A stretch of DNA of 6,140 nucleotides from positions 1 to 6,140 of the forward strand of contig VMCO01000041.1 in NCBI GenBank assembly GCA_008081325.1, given 5' to 3'. The DNA is from Flavobacteriaceae bacterium. Its GTDB lineage: Bacteria; Bacteroidota; Bacteroidia; Flavobacteriales; Flavobacteriaceae. The notes under the pieces are model-generated. The model saw nothing but the letters and a program-made list of their open reading frames with translations. It was not told where the DNA came from and searched no databases. Below, piece by piece: positions 6,068-6,140 of this stretch. Both the position numbers and the translations under genes were made by a program. Every line of letters begins with the position of its first letter. Position 1 is the first letter of the stretch.

Positions 6068-6140
6068 ATTCTATTTTTCAACATTGGAACAAACTGAAAA
6101 TCACCAAAGTTTTTGATTTCAAAATTTGTTTCAGATTTCT
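6064..6140 (-). CDS. Probable C-terminal end of an unrecognised protein (cut by window edge)
   Basis: One minus-strand frame stays open from the window edge to a TAA at 6066-6064, giving 24 residues that end FGDFQFVPMLKNRI. The other two minus-strand frames contain stops. The codons (GAA, GAT, TTT, AAA, GGT) resemble those of the neighbours and the peptide has a protein-like composition. The stop falls on the same TTAA as the smpB stop, repeating the arrangement at the other convergent junction in this window. An open frame this short could still occur by chance, and no family is recognisable from these residues. Confidence 0.48.
   Translation of the reverse strand, partial: KSETNFEIKNFGDFQFVPMLKNRI

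Noticed and set aside
1..6140. Search for a mobile element, CRISPR array, toxin-antitoxin or defence system
   Set aside because: No transposase, integrase, nuclease, terminal inverted repeats, spaced direct repeats or foreign base composition are visible. The window reads as compact core chromosome.

Overview
This is a very AT-rich, tightly packed stretch of ordinary chromosome from a Bacteroidota bacterium, most likely a marine-type member of the Flavobacteriia. The reasons are the strongly A/T-biased codons, the lack of Shine-Dalgarno sequences at every start, several copies of the Bacteroidetes-type -7 promoter element TAnnTTTG, a serine hydroxymethyltransferase with Bacteroidetes-like sequence, and several lipoproteins of types common in flavobacteria. 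No mobile element, CRISPR array, phage or defence gene is visible.

Layout from left to right: (1) positions 1-232, minus strand, hold the N-terminal part of a short-chain dehydrogenase/reductase cut by the window edge. (2) Positions 247-340, minus strand, hold the signal recognition particle 4.5S-type RNA (ffs), ending 14 nt before the SDR start codon. (3) From 423 to 3085, plus strand, lies a two-gene unit: a lipoprotein glutaminyl-peptide cyclotransferase (plant/Xanthomonas-type beta-propeller) coupled by an ATGA overlap to a large beta-helix lipoprotein. (4) From 4356 down to 3082, minus strand, lies glyA, convergent with the previous unit. (5) A 101-nt divergent spacer (4357-4457) contains -7 promoter candidates for both directions. 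(6) From 4458 to 6067, plus strand, lies a second two-gene unit: an unrecognised TPR-like lipoprotein coupled by ATGA to smpB. (7) From the right edge down to 6064, minus strand, the last 24 codons of another gene can be read.

The genes mix housekeeping and envelope roles: ffs (co-translational membrane targeting), smpB (ribosome rescue with tmRNA), glyA (serine/glycine and one-carbon metabolism), and three predicted lipoproteins. They do not form one pathway. The most distinctive features are architectural. Both convergent gene pairs end on one shared TTAA tetranucleotide that supplies both stop codons, and both plus-strand pairs are joined by ATGA stop/start overlaps. The promoter of the first unit would give an almost leaderless mRNA. 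I found no convincing new biological system here.
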